Shown here piece by piece: positions 54,839-64,000 of a DNA stretch of 64,000 nt; the stretch's first letter is position 1; each line of letters begins with the position of its first letter. The notes beneath the pieces are model-generated. The model was not told the DNA's origin, searched no databases, and saw only the letters and a list, made by a program, of their open reading frames with translations. Source of the stretch: [Eubacterium] yurii subsp. margaretiae ATCC 43715 (lineage in GTDB: Bacteria; Bacillota; Clostridia; Peptostreptococcales; Filifactoraceae); the NCBI GenBank assembly GCA_000146855.1, contig GL405246.1, forward strand, positions 1,600,808 through 1,664,807, read 5' to 3'. The position numbers and the translations under genes were made by a program.

Positions 54839-55243
54839 TTACTTTTTAGTAACTTCATCATAAGCCTTTGGTTTTTCCTTAGATTTTGTAAATACATACT
54901 TTGCTTCCAATTCAGGAATCCTCATCACTAACTTATCTCCTGCTTTTTCTATTTCTACAGATGTTTTAGTATTTTCATCTATTAATTTAACCCCTTTTCC
55001 CGTTTTTTCCCACTTGCCTCTTGTAGCTTCACCTACAAAGAAAACAACATAATGAGAATTCTCCTCAAAGCTAATAAAAGGATATTTACCGTCAGATGAA
55101 ACCTTATCAATATTAACCTTCTTTCCAAATATCTCAGCTTCAGATATTACCCAATACCCCTCCAAAGGTGTATTATCTTGACAAGCTGTTAATGTAAGAC
55201 AAAGCATAAATACAGAAACTAACAACAAACTCAATTTTTTCAT
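54839..55243 (-). CDS. small lipoprotein, paralogue 4
   Basis: 134 residues with signal peptide MKKLSLLLVSVFMLCLTLTAC and lipid cysteine 21. The mature part has EGYWVISEAEIFGKKVNI, DGKYPFISFEENSHY, TRGKWEKTGKGVKLIDENT and FTKSKEKPKAYDEVTK. First of the tandem set in reading direction, with a strong GGAGGGG site. No terminator was found in the 227 bp after it, so it may be read into paralogue 3. Confidence 0.8.
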   Translation of the reverse strand: MKKLSLLLVSVFMLCLTLTACQDNTPLEGYWVISEAEIFGKKVNIDKVSSDGKYPFISFEENSHYVVFFVGEATRGKWEKTGKGVKLIDENTKTSVEIEKAGDKLVMRIPELEAKYVFTKSKEKPKAYDEVTKK

Positions 55244-55326
55244 AAAAATATAACCCCTCCAAATAAATATAGTAATTATATATTAAAATACTTGTAAACC
55301 TAAGTCATATATTTTGACACTTAATT

Positions 55327-55337
55327 ATTATATCACA
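55327..55337 (-). promoter_or_regulatory. extended -10 promoter of lipoprotein paralogue 4
   Basis: The minus strand reads TGTGATATAAT, an extended -10 (TGA before TATAAT) about 85 bp before the start. The -35 region is poor. Confidence 0.45.
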
Positions 55338-55677
55338 ATATTATGATATCTGAAAATAAAATTTACTCTATGGTTACAAAATAAGGCATTACATTGAAAA
55401 TTTTATTAATCTATGATAGAATTACAAAGTCAATTTTATCATTAAATACACTTGATAAGATTCCAGAAAAAAACTGATTATACCTATAACTATGATTTAA
55501 GATAAATTTTCTTATTTTTTTGATTGCTATTATAAATTTTGAATATTTCAAAAAATTTTACAAAAGTTTTAAAAATTACCTAAATTTCAAAAATTTGACC
55601 AAATTCAATCTTAAATTTTTCTTATTTTTACTCGATAATTAAAAGTCACATATTTTATTTTTATAAAGGATTGGCCT
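55338..55677. other. divergent gap between lipoproteins and ruvB
   Basis: No gene seen. TTGACC at 55595-55600 could be a -35 for ruvB, but no good -10 follows at the right distance. Confidence 0.35.
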
Positions 55678-56682
55678 ATGATTGAAACTATAGATGATAG
55701 AATTATAAATACTGCTTTTAAGAAGGAAGATGAGGGTGAAACTGACTTACGTCCTAAAACTCTAAGCGAATATATAGGTCAAAAAAAAGCTGTTGACCAA
55801 CTCGATATATTCATTAAGGCTTCCAAGAGCAGAAATGAATCACTCGACCATGTGCTTTTGTATGGACCTCCAGGTCTTGGTAAGACGACACTTTCTCACA
55901 TAATTGCCAATGAGATGAACTCTAATATAAAAATCACATCAGGCCCGGCAATAGAAAGAGCCGGAGATCTTGCTGCACTCCTTACCAATCTTCAAGAAGG
56001 AGATGTGCTTTTCATAGATGAGATTCACAGAGTCAATCGCTCTGTTGAAGAGGTACTCTATCCTGCAATGGAAGATTATTGTATAGATATCATAATTGGA
56101 AAAGGCCCGTCAGCCAGATCAATTAGACTGGATATACCAAAGTTCACCTTAATAGGTGCTACCACTAGGACTGGAATGTTGACCTCTCCTCTTAGGGATA
56201 GATTTGGAATAATATTGAACCTTGAACTTTATGGTACTGATGACCTTCTAAAAATAATTCTAAGGTCAGCAAATATATTAAACATTCCTATTAAAAAAGA
56301 TGCTGCTATAGAAATAGCAAAACGTTCAAGAGGTACACCGAGAATTGCCAATAGAATGCTCAAAAGAGTAAGAGACTATGCTCAGGTCTTAGGTGACGGA
56401 GTAATAACAAATGAAATAGCTGACAAAGCTCTTTTGATGCTTGGTATAGACTCTCTAGGCTTGGATTCTTTGGATACTCGAATACTTAAGACCATGATTA
56501 GAAATTTTGACGGTGGTCCTGTAGGTATAGATACCATATCAGCAGCTGTAGGAGAGGATAAGGAAACAATCGAAGATGTATGTGAACCGTTTTTGATACA
56601 AAACGGCTTTTTAATCAGAACTCCAAGAGGCAGAATCGTATCAGATGCTGTCTACTCTCATTTTGGAATAGAAAAAAAATAA
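55678..56682 (+). CDS. ruvB: Holliday junction branch-migration helicase RuvB
   Basis: The AAA+ motor that drives branch migration with RuvA. N-terminal [12 protein letters not shown], Walker A GPPGLGKT at 63-70, Walker [10 protein letters not shown], the sensor GATTRTG and arginine finger region SPLRDRFG, and a C-terminal winged helix ([14 protein letters not shown]) are all present in 334 residues. ruvA, usually just upstream, is not here. The gene begins a plus-strand set with the SpoIID-like gene and queA, an order known from clostridia. Confidence 0.95.
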   Translation: MIETIDDRIINTAFKKEDEGETDLRPKTLSEYIGQKKAVDQLDIFIKASKSRNESLDHVLLYGPPGLGKTTLSHIIANEMNSNIKITSGPAIERAGDLAALLTNLQEGDVLFIDEIHRVNRSVEEVLYPAMEDYCIDIIIGKGPSARSIRLDIPKFTLIGATTRTGMLTSPLRDRFGIILNLELYGTDDLLKIILRSANILNIPIKKDAAIEIAKRSRGTPRIANRMLKRVRDYAQVLGDGVITNEIADKALLMLGIDSLGLDSLDTRILKTMIRNFDGGPVGIDTISAAVGEDKETIEDVCEPFLIQNGFLIRTPRGRIVSDAVYSHFGIEKK

Positions 56683-56698
56683 AAAAGGACGAGATTTT

Positions 56699-57988
56699 AT
56701 GAAAAAAATTAAAATTTTCATTACTGCTTTTGTTTTCATAATTTTGCTTTCTAATGCAAGTAATGCAGCAATGCCGGAAAAAATAGGAATAGGACTGAGA
56801 TTTGGAAGTTCAGCCGTTTCAACTGCAGACTTTAATACCAGTGGACTTGTAGTTTCAAACGATGTGTCAAATATAATGTTAAAATCCGGCTCCAACTATA
56901 ATGTAAAACTTGCGGATATCTATGTATCTAAAGAAAACTATCAAAGTATCTCACAAGAAGGCATTAAAAAAGATGAGTCAGACTTTCCTTATTCGGACGA
57001 CCTTACTGTATTTAAGTCTGCAAGTTTAAAAGCTAACGGTGGAACTAAGATTTCAAAAGCTGTAATAATATCAGATAAAAAGGGTAAGACAATATTTGCA
57101 ACATCAGGAAGCGGGAATATATTCTTTACTTCAGCAGATTTTTCTCCTGTAGAGATTTTTGGCAATAGATATCGTGGAGGATTGAAATTTTTGAAAAATA
57201 CTTCTTCCATCACTGTGGTAAACTATCTCAATGTTGAAGAATATCTCATGGGAGTAGTGCCAAACGAGATGAGCCCTTCATGGAATATAGAGGCTCTTAA
57301 AGCACAGGCTGTTGCTGCAAGAAGCTTTGCATACAGCAACTATTCAAAATTTACACCCTATGGATTTAATCTGACTCCTGATACTAGATCACAGATGTAC
57401 AAAGGATATAATAGTGAAAACGAAAGATCAAATCAAGCCGTAGCACAAACTAAGGGAGTAGTAGGATATTACAATGGAAAAATAGCCCAACTCATATACA
57501 ATGCAAGTTCAGGTGGAAGAACAGAAAGCTCAGCAAATGTATGGGGCGGAAACATCCCTTATCTTGTAGCTCAAAATGATCCTTATTCTGTCAACAATCC
57601 TTACCAAAACTGGACATTTTCTATGACAGGCACTGAAATAGAAAACTTGATGAGAGCAAGGGGTAAAAATATAGGTAAATTAGTCGGAATAAGACTGGAT
57701 GAAGTATCTCCTAGCGGATATATTTTAAAGATTACTTTTCTAGGTGATAAATCAAATGTCACTTATTCTAAGGATAATATCAGAGCGTCACTTGGATATT
57801 CAAAACTCAAGAGCCTATATTTCAATGTAAGTGCGACATATAATAACACCTATATATTCACAGGAAATGGATATGGTCATGGTGTTGGCATGAGCCAATA
57901 TGGTGCAAAAACTATGGCTGACTCTGGATACAATTATAAGAGCATATTGTTGTTTTACTATCCGAACATAAGTCTCGGACAAATATAA
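56699..57988 (+). CDS. SpoIID/LytB-domain exported protein
   Basis: A 429-residue secreted protein with a signal peptide (residues 1 to about 23, cleavage near SNAAMP). The SpoIID domain shows as VNYLNVEEYLMGVVPNEM, WNIEALKAQAVAARSFA, a YNASSGGRTESSANVWGG block with the catalytic-type acidic residue, and GNGYGHGVGMSQYGAKTM at the end. SpoIID proteins cleave denuded glycan strands of peptidoglycan. The domain alone does not prove sporulation: similar genes occur beside ruvB and queA in non-sporing species. It starts 16 nt after ruvB. Confidence 0.9.
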   Translation: MKKIKIFITAFVFIILLSNASNAAMPEKIGIGLRFGSSAVSTADFNTSGLVVSNDVSNIMLKSGSNYNVKLADIYVSKENYQSISQEGIKKDESDFPYSDDLTVFKSASLKANGGTKISKAVIISDKKGKTIFATSGSGNIFFTSADFSPVEIFGNRYRGGLKFLKNTSSITVVNYLNVEEYLMGVVPNEMSPSWNIEALKAQAVAARSFAYSNYSKFTPYGFNLTPDTRSQMYKGYNSENERSNQAVAQTKGVVGYYNGKIAQLIYNASSGGRTESSANVWGGNIPYLVAQNDPYSVNNPYQNWTFSMTGTEIENLMRARGKNIGKLVGIRLDEVSPSGYILKITFLGDKSNVTYSKDNIRASLGYSKLKSLYFNVSATYNNTYIFTGNGYGHGVGMSQYGAKTMADSGYNYKSILLFYYPNISLGQI

Positions 57989-58002
57989 TACTAAGGATTT
58001 TT

Positions 58003-59037
58003 ATGAAAACTGAAGAATTTTTTTATGATTTACCGGAGCGTCTGATTGCACAAACTCCTCTTAAAGACAGGTCATCTTCAAAACTTCTCCTGTTAAACAA
58101 AGAAAGCGGAAATACTAAGCATGAGATTTTTAAAAACATAATTGACTATTTAGATAAAAATGATGTACTTGTATTTAACAACACAAGAGTACTACCGGCA
58201 AGACTCTATGGTCTAAAAAAAGATACCGGAGCAAATGTAGAGATACTACTACTTAAAAGATATTCAATGAAAAAATGGCAGGTGCTTGTAAAACCTGCAA
58301 AGAGATTAAAAAAAGGCTCTACTGTAAGTTTTGGGGAAGATTTACTATTAATGACAATACTTGAAGAGTATGATGAAGGCATAAGAGATGTGGAGTTTTC
58401 TTATGAAGGAGTATTTGAGGACATAATATCTCAAATAGGATTTATGCCACTACCTCCATATATCAAAGAAAAACTACAGGACAAGGAAAGGTATCAGACT
58501 ATTTACTCCAAAATTAACGGCTCTTCGGCTGCACCTACAGCCGGATTGCACTTTACTAAGGAGTTGATTGCTTCTCTTGAAGAAAAGGGAGTGCAAATAG
58601 AATATCTTACTCTACACGTTGGTCTTGGGACATTTCGCCCTGTAAAGGCGGAAGAAGTAACTGACCATGTAATGCACAGCGAGCATTATGTAATAGATGA
58701 AGATACTGCCCAAAGACTGAATAAGGCGAAGAAAGAAGGTAAGAAAATAATAGCTGTAGGCACAACTACAGTGCGTACCTTAGAATCAGCTGTAAATAGA
58801 GATAATATTTTGGAAAAACTTGAAGATGACACTAGTATATTTATCTATCCTCCTTATGATTTCAAATTTGTAGATTCTATAATAACAAATTTTCATCTTC
58901 CGCAGTCAACACTGATTATGATGATAAGTGCCTTTGCAGGTAAAGATAAGGTATTTAATGCATATAAGGTGGCTATTGAAAATGAATATAGATTTTTCAG
59001 TTTTGGAGATTCGATGTTTATAGACAAGGATGTATAA
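58003..59037 (+). CDS. queA: tRNA preQ1 ribosyltransferase-isomerase QueA
   Basis: It moves the ribosyl part of SAM onto preQ1-modified tRNA to make epoxyqueuosine. FYDLPERLIAQTPLKDRSSS, VFNNTRVLPARL, the central PTAGLHFT block, LHVGLGTFRPV, AVGTTTVRTLES and TNFHLPQSTL are family marks. The protein has 344 residues, normal. It starts 14 nt after the SpoIID-like gene. tgt, its usual partner, is not next: a terminator follows. Confidence 0.95.
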   Translation: MKTEEFFYDLPERLIAQTPLKDRSSSKLLLLNKESGNTKHEIFKNIIDYLDKNDVLVFNNTRVLPARLYGLKKDTGANVEILLLKRYSMKKWQVLVKPAKRLKKGSTVSFGEDLLLMTILEEYDEGIRDVEFSYEGVFEDIISQIGFMPLPPYIKEKLQDKERYQTIYSKINGSSAAPTAGLHFTKELIASLEEKGVQIEYLTLHVGLGTFRPVKAEEVTDHVMHSEHYVIDEDTAQRLNKAKKEGKKIIAVGTTTVRTLESAVNRDNILEKLEDDTSIFIYPPYDFKFVDSIITNFHLPQSTLIMMISAFAGKDKVFNAYKVAIENEYRFFSFGDSMFIDKDV

Positions 59038-59091
59038 AGCTAATTAAAGAAATATTTTCCAATACTTCAAATATAGTTTAATATAAAGCCC

Positions 59092-59134
59092 AAAAAATCA
59101 CAACTACCTATTAAGTAGGCAGTTGTGATTTTTA
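59092..59134. terminator. bidirectional terminator between queA and yycI
   Basis: AAAAATCACAACT pairs with AGTTGTGATTTTT, with an inner CCTA/TAGG stem. It ends both the ruvB-queA transcript and the minus-strand yycH-yycI transcript. Confidence 0.88.
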
Positions 59135-59140
59135 TGTGTT

Positions 59141-59917
59141 TTATCTATTTTTTACCGCTCCAACATAGATAAAATTGCCGTTTTGCAACCTTGCCCTGTA
59201 AAAAGGCAATAGTCTTATGGCTTCTTTCTTATCTGTGCTACTGACATTATCTTCGCCTATAAAGTTGTAACATTTATCCATCGATATTATTTTATCACCT
59301 TTCTTAAGTTGTGGAAACATCTTAGAAAGTGCCTGTGAGTTGGACATTACATCCATAGCAGCATCAATTTCATCAATTTTTTTTATCTTTAGTATACTGA
59401 TATTTATATTGCCCTCAGGTGTATAGATGAATTTTATATAACCCTGCTCAATTCGAATACCCTTATATTGCTCTTCATACGTTACCATAAGATTTTCGCC
59501 TTGTTCTATACTTTCTTTGAGTATATATTTTTTTTCATTGAAGTTATCTTTTACAAAATTTCCAGCAAAATCTGACAGTTCATCCTTACTTGAAATTTTC
59601 TTATTAATATTCAAATTTAAGTAAACATCGTCTATTATATTTATATTATCTGAATACTTTTCATATATTTTCATATATATTTTATCATTTGGTCTTGCAT
59701 ACAAGATACTTATTGGATGTACAGCTGATGTATGGGTATCTAATTTTATTTCATATCTTATATTTTTTGTTTCCAGCAAAGTTTTGAGATTATTTAGATT
59801 TTTCTTACTGAATTCGTGGTTATATTGGGTTTTCTCCTTGAATATACTTATCAGCAAGACAAAATTCACCACGATAAAAGCAATTATTATATATGTCTTA
59901 GATTTTCCCCATTGCAT
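59141..59917 (-). CDS. yycI: YycI-like regulator of the WalRK system
   Basis: A 258-residue single-pass membrane protein. The N terminus MQWGKSKTYIIIAFIVVNF, with its helix at about 9-27, is the YycI pattern (MDWSKAKT-type start); the rest is extracytoplasmic. With YycH it restrains the WalK sensor kinase that controls cell-wall turnover. It overlaps yycH by 20 nt. The walR-walK pair normally found upstream is missing here. The call rests on N-terminal pattern and position beside a YycH-like gene. Confidence 0.82.
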   Translation of the reverse strand: MQWGKSKTYIIIAFIVVNFVLLISIFKEKTQYNHEFSKKNLNNLKTLLETKNIRYEIKLDTHTSAVHPISILYARPNDKIYMKIYEKYSDNINIIDDVYLNLNINKKISSKDELSDFAGNFVKDNFNEKKYILKESIEQGENLMVTYEEQYKGIRIEQGYIKFIYTPEGNINISILKIKKIDEIDAAMDVMSNSQALSKMFPQLKKGDKIISMDKCYNFIGEDNVSSTDKKEAIRLLPFYRARLQNGNFIYVGAVKNR

Positions 59918-61226
59918 AACTTTCTACATCCCCATTTATAGCATTAATAAAAAACACATAGTCCCCTATTTCATACTTCCAAGTTGGAATTGCTTCTTCA
60001 TCCTGACCTTTCATATATACCAAAGATATGTCTTTAATATGAGAAATTATCTCAGAAACGTCAGTTTTATTCATGACCTTTTTTATATATCCTATCTTGG
60101 AATCCAAAGCCTTAGAAGGATCTGATACTGAACTGTCAATTCCTATATAATCTCCAACATTTCTAAGCATTATACTAGCAGATACTACATTGTCACCTAC
60201 TACAGTTATGACTGCATCATTAGACTTGGATAACATCTCTACTACAACTCCATCTTTTTGATGTTTAATCACAAATTTATATAGTTTTTTTGAACCTGTA
60301 TCTACTTTTTGTACTGATTCTATGGCTATGCTCCTATAATCAATACCTAGCTGATGCAAGAAAGATAACATTGCCTTTGTAGATTTTTCTATGTCGTCTT
60401 GAACGTGCTCAACAGACTCTTTCTTATATTCTAAATAGCCTTTTTTATTTATCTTAAGTATCTCTTGCCCATTGTTATAACTATAAAAATACACTCCATT
60501 TTTTTGTATTATGGAAGAAGAAAAGTCAAATCTATCCCTTAAGATATTATTGGCTATATTATTTATAGTATGCTCCTCTAAAATGGGCATTGTTCCAATA
60601 TTTTTTAGTGTTTTATTAAAAGATAGAGGCAATAGTATGAAATTTGAATTCATATTTTCAAACTTAGGGTAGTATTTCTCATAGGCTGTATTTTCCAAGA
60701 GATTTACCCTATTTAATGATATTTCGCTATTGGTTGTTAGCTTGTAATAACCTTCGCTACTTTTGATATATATCTCTTTTTTTCCTAATATTAGACATAT
60801 CTCAGACACATATCCCAAGTTAGATATCAGTGTATTTTTCATTCTCACTGATTTTTCTATATAAATCGAAGGTATATTTTCATATTTAAGTAGAACATTA
60901 TTGTATGACTTTACCTCATCATATTGATTTTTCTCAATTTTTTTGATGCCTTCATTATTCCTAAGAGCTGTAGCAATACTTTGCTTTATTTCACCATAGT
61001 AGGAATTTTTTTCAAGCAAAATCTCAGTCATATCATATTGTCCGAATCTAATGCTGATATGTTTCGGAATTATGATATTCTCAAAGACGCTGTCATTATA
61101 AAAGCGAGATTCTCCTGATATTTGCTCGAAACTTATTAAATTATATCTTATTATAACAAGTGCTATGGAACTGATAAACAGAAACCATAGCACAATAGTC
61201 TTAATCTTCTCAATATTTTTTATCAT
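59898..61226 (-). CDS. yycH: YycH-like regulator of the WalRK system
   Basis: A 442-residue protein with one N-terminal membrane helix (about 9-27) and a long extracytoplasmic region, the YycH layout. Segments such as FENIIIPKHISIRFGQYD near the start and the C-terminal GYIKKVMNKTDVSEI fit the family loosely. It partners YycI next to WalK. It starts 11 nt after a small exported protein and overlaps yycI. Sequence conservation in this family is low, so context carries much of the weight. Confidence 0.78.
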   Translation of the reverse strand: MIKNIEKIKTIVLWFLFISSIALVIIRYNLISFEQISGESRFYNDSVFENIIIPKHISIRFGQYDMTEILLEKNSYYGEIKQSIATALRNNEGIKKIEKNQYDEVKSYNNVLLKYENIPSIYIEKSVRMKNTLISNLGYVSEICLILGKKEIYIKSSEGYYKLTTNSEISLNRVNLLENTAYEKYYPKFENMNSNFILLPLSFNKTLKNIGTMPILEEHTINNIANNILRDRFDFSSSIIQKNGVYFYSYNNGQEILKINKKGYLEYKKESVEHVQDDIEKSTKAMLSFLHQLGIDYRSIAIESVQKVDTGSKKLYKFVIKHQKDGVVVEMLSKSNDAVITVVGDNVVSASIMLRNVGDYIGIDSSVSDPSKALDSKIGYIKKVMNKTDVSEIISHIKDISLVYMKGQDEEAIPTWKYEIGDYVFFINAINGDVESYAMGKI

Positions 61227-61237
61227 ATTGTATATCT

Positions 61238-61675
61238 CTACTTTTTAATTCTAGTATAATCCAATGTCTTAATCAAATTCATCTTTTTGTCATAAATGAC
61301 CTTCTTTGTAAAATTATATTTCTTAAAATCTCTATTTACTATAATATTTATTTGATTAAGTCCATCTTTAAGTTGTATATCTTGAGCGAAAACTTTCAGG
61401 GAATCCACTTCTAACTCATAACTTTCAGTCAAAATTTTAATTTCCTTATTTTTGTTTTTCTTTACAGAATAAATATCAATATTTATACTATCAAACTCCT
61501 TACCTATTCCTGTCAACACCATATTGTCAGTAGTAACAAGGGTTTCTTCTTTTTCAGGAGTAGTTATTTCAAAGTCATCCAATTTCACCGCATTCTTACC
61601 TGTATTATCAGCAAAGCCAACAAGCGGTGAGATAAATAATATTATCATCATGGCTAAAAACAATATCTTCTTCAC
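61238..61675 (-). CDS. small exported protein of unknown function
   Basis: 145 residues with a signal peptide (MKKILFLAMMIILFISPLVG, cut near FADN). The mature part is strand-rich with FEITTPEKEETLVTTDNMVL, LKDGLNQINIIVNR and KKVIYDKKMNL, like a single Ig-like or cadherin-like beta-sandwich. It lies directly upstream of yycH and yycI and is probably co-transcribed with them. I do not recognise a family. Confidence 0.7.
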   Translation of the reverse strand: MKKILFLAMMIILFISPLVGFADNTGKNAVKLDDFEITTPEKEETLVTTDNMVLTGIGKEFDSINIDIYSVKKNKNKEIKILTESYELEVDSLKVFAQDIQLKDGLNQINIIVNRDFKKYNFTKKVIYDKKMNLIKTLDYTRIKK

Positions 61676-61962
61676 AACTAACCCCCTCTCTTAAATATTA
61701 ATATCTTTATTTTTTTAATTAAATCAATACCACACTTCTTGCTAAGATTATACCACTTATTTTGAAAAAAGTATATTTCTTTTTTATTACATTTTTGTTT
61801 CTTTTTCAGTATCTAAATTATTTCTTTGGCAATCATATAATAATAAGAGAAGTACCAATTATAATTCTTATGTTTTTTATCTGAAATAGTTTTAAATACC
61901 TTACTTTGAAATAAATCTTACATTAAAATTAAATATATCAGGCATTATTAAAAAATAATAAT

Positions 61963-62466
61963 TTATTCAAAGCCTTTTAAAATTACAAGCTTACCTTCTT
62001 TAAGAGTCCTTTGAATATCTATTATCCTTTGATTGGAGCTTCCTCTAAATTTAAGTCTTAGATTTCTGAGCTTCTCCTCGTATCTTCCGTCTACAAGTAC
62101 ATCGCAGTAAGATATGACTTCCATTTTTTTCTCGCATTTTGATATTTCTTCAAATGTATAACCCGAATATATCCATATACTTTTTTTTGTTGCATTTCTC
62201 ACCTGTTTTAAAAAGTCTATCATATCGTCATAATTCTGCTGTAGTGGCTCTCCTCCTAGGATAGTTAGTCCCGCTATCTCATCTTCGCTCATATAGCTGA
62301 TTATTTCATCAATTTGTCTTTGAGTAAATTCATTTCCGTATTCAAAGTTCTGATAGTCTTTGTTAAAGCAGTTAAAACAGTTGTGAGTACATCCGGATAC
62401 AAAGACACTTGTCCTTATACCTACTCCGTTTGCTATATCATATTTTCTTATTTGAGCGTACTTCAT
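61963..62466 (-). CDS. nrdG: anaerobic ribonucleotide reductase activating protein
   Basis: A radical-SAM activase that puts the glycyl radical on NrdD. The cluster motif CX3CX2C is C26-C30-C33 (SGCTHNCFNCFN), followed by GLTILGGEPLQQ. ATG 62466 with GGGAAGA before it gives 167 residues starting MKYAQIRKYDIANGVG; a TTG at 62481 would add five. nrdD is not in the window. It follows the recD2 gene by 40 nt. Confidence 0.93.
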   Translation of the reverse strand: MKYAQIRKYDIANGVGIRTSVFVSGCTHNCFNCFNKDYQNFEYGNEFTQRQIDEIISYMSEDEIAGLTILGGEPLQQNYDDMIDFLKQVRNATKKSIWIYSGYTFEEISKCEKKMEVISYCDVLVDGRYEEKLRNLRLKFRGSSNQRIIDIQRTLKEGKLVILKGFE

Positions 62467-62506
62467 AATAATTCTTCCCAATAGCTTTATCTTATAGTAA
62501 TTGAAC

Positions 62507-64000
62507 CTAGTCTACTAATAAAGCAGTTTCAATATCTGCCTTATCATAATCATCGCTACTATCACTAGTAAGCAGTTCTTTAAACATCAGCAACTTTTCT
62601 CTAAGAGTGCTGTTTCTTTCTTCTTCAAAGACATTGTCCACCATTTTTTTAATAGTATTTTGTGTGGCAATTATAACGAGTAATTTTTTTGCTCTGGTAA
62701 TTGCCGTATATAGTATCTTCCTAGTGAGCAACATAGGCGCTGTATGGTGAATAGGCAATATGATACAAGGATATTCAGAGCCTTGTGATTTGTGTACTGT
62801 AAGAGCAAAGGCGTGCTCGAGTTCTCCCAGTTCATCAAAATTATATAAAGCCTTTTTCCCATCATCAAATAGAACTGTGAGAATCTTATCAGAAACATTT
62901 ACACTTTGTATTACTCCTGTATCTCCGTTGAATATTCCACTACCTTCCATATCAGAATTATCTATCCACTTTTTTTCATAGTCATTTTTGACATGGATAA
63001 CCCTATCATCTTCTCTATATATTCTAAATTTTGTCTCATATTCATTTTTCAAAGGGCTTTTTGGATTTAATGCATTTTGAAGAAGCTTGTTTAGATTTTG
63101 GGTGCCTATGTCTCTTTTTTTCATTGGTGTAATTATTTGAATATCTGATTTTTTTATATTGTAATGCTCAGGTAACCTCTTGGTTATAAGGTCAACTATC
63201 AAATCTTGAATATCTTGAGAACTATCTCTGCTCATGATGAAAAAGTCATTTTCCTTTTGATTGGCAAGTGGCATAAGCCCTGAATTTATCCTATGTGCAT
63301 TTACAATTATATTGCTCTTCATCGCCTGTCTAAATATCTTACTAAGAGTTATACAAGGTATTAGCGATGATGCTATGATGTCTTTTAAAACATTACCTGC
63401 TCCCACTGACGGTAGCTGATCTTTGTCACCTACAAGGATAAGTCTGGTACCCTTTTTTATTGCTGACAAGAGGCTGTTCATCAGCAATATGTCAACCATG
63501 GATGTCTCATCTACAATTATCACCTCTGCCGAAATAGGTTCGTCTTCATTCTTACCGAAAAACTCTTCTTCAAGACTTGAATTATATCCTATCTCAAGCA
63601 GTCTGTGTATAGTACTTGCTTCTTTTTTAGTTGACTGTGTCATCCTCTTGGATGCTTTTCCTGTAGGAGCACATAATTTTATCTTTTTACCTATTGCTTC
63701 AAATACATCTATTATAAAAGAAAGTGTAGTCGTCTTTCCTGTACCCGGTCCTCCGGTCAAAATTAATATATTGTTATTTACAGCCATGTATATGCTTTGT
63801 ATTTGCTCATCAGATAGTTGTATTTTATTATACTTTATCTTATCGCTTACTATCTCATTTAATTTACTCTGCTCTATTATTTCATCTTGATAAGTGAGTA
63901 ATTCTATCAATTTTGATGCAACATTGGTCTCTGCCATTGCATAGGCATAGAGATATATTTTTATCTTTTCTCTCTCGTCTATACTGCCATCTATAATAAT
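62507..64000 (-). CDS. recD2: RecD2-type DNA helicase, 5' part outside window
   Basis: The frame is open through the right edge (64000), so the N-terminal part is missing. The visible 497 residues include LTGGPGTGKTTT (Walker A), CAPTGKASKRM, TIHRLLEIGY, VDETSMVD (Walker B), LVGDKDQLPSVGAG, SKIFRQA, HKSQGSEYP and YTAITRAKK, all SF1B RecD motifs in order. The segment before GGPGTGKT (IYLYAYAMAETNVA) belongs to the RecD2 middle domain, so this is the long RecBC-free form. An internal methionine at 63937 is not the start. Confidence 0.92.
   Translation of the reverse strand: MIIDGSIDEREKIKIYLYAYAMAETNVASKLIELLTYQDEIIEQSKLNEIVSDKIKYNKIQLSDEQIQSIYMAVNNNILILTGGPGTGKTTTLSFIIDVFEAIGKKIKLCAPTGKASKRMTQSTKKEASTIHRLLEIGYNSSLEEEFFGKNEDEPISAEVIIVDETSMVDILLMNSLLSAIKKGTRLILVGDKDQLPSVGAGNVLKDIIASSLIPCITLSKIFRQAMKSNIIVNAHRINSGLMPLANQKENDFFIMSRDSSQDIQDLIVDLITKRLPEHYNIKKSDIQIITPMKKRDIGTQNLNKLLQNALNPKSPLKNEYETKFRIYREDDRVIHVKNDYEKKWIDNSDMEGSGIFNGDTGVIQSVNVSDKILTVLFDDGKKALYNFDELGELEHAFALTVHKSQGSEYPCIILPIHHTAPMLLTRKILYTAITRAKKLLVIIATQNTIKKMVDNVFEEERNSTLREKLLMFKELLTSDSSDDYDKADIETALLVD

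Noticed and set aside
56699..57988. Evidence that the organism forms spores
   Set aside because: A SpoIID/LytB domain between ruvB and queA also occurs in non-sporing clostridia, and no other sporulation gene is present.
1..64000. CRISPR array, prophage or insertion sequence
   Set aside because: No evenly spaced direct repeats, Cas, phage structural or transposase genes were found; the short intergenic repeats are dispersed and carry no gene.

Overview
The window looks like chromosome from a low-GC (about 30% by eye), Gram-positive anaerobe of the Clostridia/Tissierellia type; a relative of the Peptostreptococcaceae or [Eubacterium] yurii group is my best guess but is not proven. The signs are AddAB instead of RecBCD, RNase J, a one-piece tmRNA, ThyX, a flavodiiron protein, an anaerobic NTP-reductase activase, YycH/YycI, ScpA, and Shine-Dalgarno sites of the AAGGAGG kind throughout. 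No transposase, phage gene or CRISPR array is visible.

Layout. 0.3-1.1 kb holds tRNA-Arg(CCU) and, on the minus strand, tmRNA. 1.7-3.0 kb is rsmB. 3.4-14.2 kb is a minus-strand block: addB-addA, then lgt-rsmH-ftsL-ClC antiporter. obgE follows, then an overlapping thyX-rlmB-yacP operon (16.3-18.3 kb). 18.4-21.8 kb is an accessory patch: ADP-ribosylglycohydrolase, a pRiA4b ORF3-like gene broken by one amber codon, a nucleoside deaminase broken by one extra C, a SUMF1-fold protein and a small zinc-ribbon protein. 22.4-32.5 kb carries aroD, the rnjA/M50-like/scpA operon, a membrane hydrolase, cobT, phosphoglucomutase and the coaE/lytic transglycosylase/NUDIX operon. 33.1-46.1 kb carries miaB-mutS, cmk-plsC-ispH, a molybdopterin-binding protein, a GAF-PP2C phosphatase, hpt, a zinc protease, a FliS-like protein and a Xer recombinase.

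The most striking locus is 47.4-50.9 kb. One 646-residue protein joins an acyl-CoA dehydrogenase, the FAD-binding half of EtfA and a rubredoxin. It is followed 65 nt later by an FprA flavodiiron protein with all its iron ligands. A clear promoter, a roughly 210-nt leader and an inverted repeat stand upstream. The sequence suggests a self-contained electron relay from acyl-CoA to oxygen or NO.

51.5-55.3 kb is a tandem family of four lipoproteins, most with recognisable promoters or terminators of their own. 55.7-59.0 kb is a plus-strand ruvB/SpoIID-like/queA operon. 59.1-64.0 kb holds yycI, yycH, a small exported protein, nrdG and a recD2 helicase that runs off the right edge.

Intergenic gaps contain two related families of short elements (about 115 bp and about 125 bp) with imperfect inverted ends of the form ATACTAA...TTAGTAT. 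I count five copies of the first and six of the second, all outside genes, so they look like MITE-type non-autonomous repeats. Many genes here start at an internal ATG or TTG with a good ribosome binding site rather than at the longest possible start; the chosen starts are explained in each entry.
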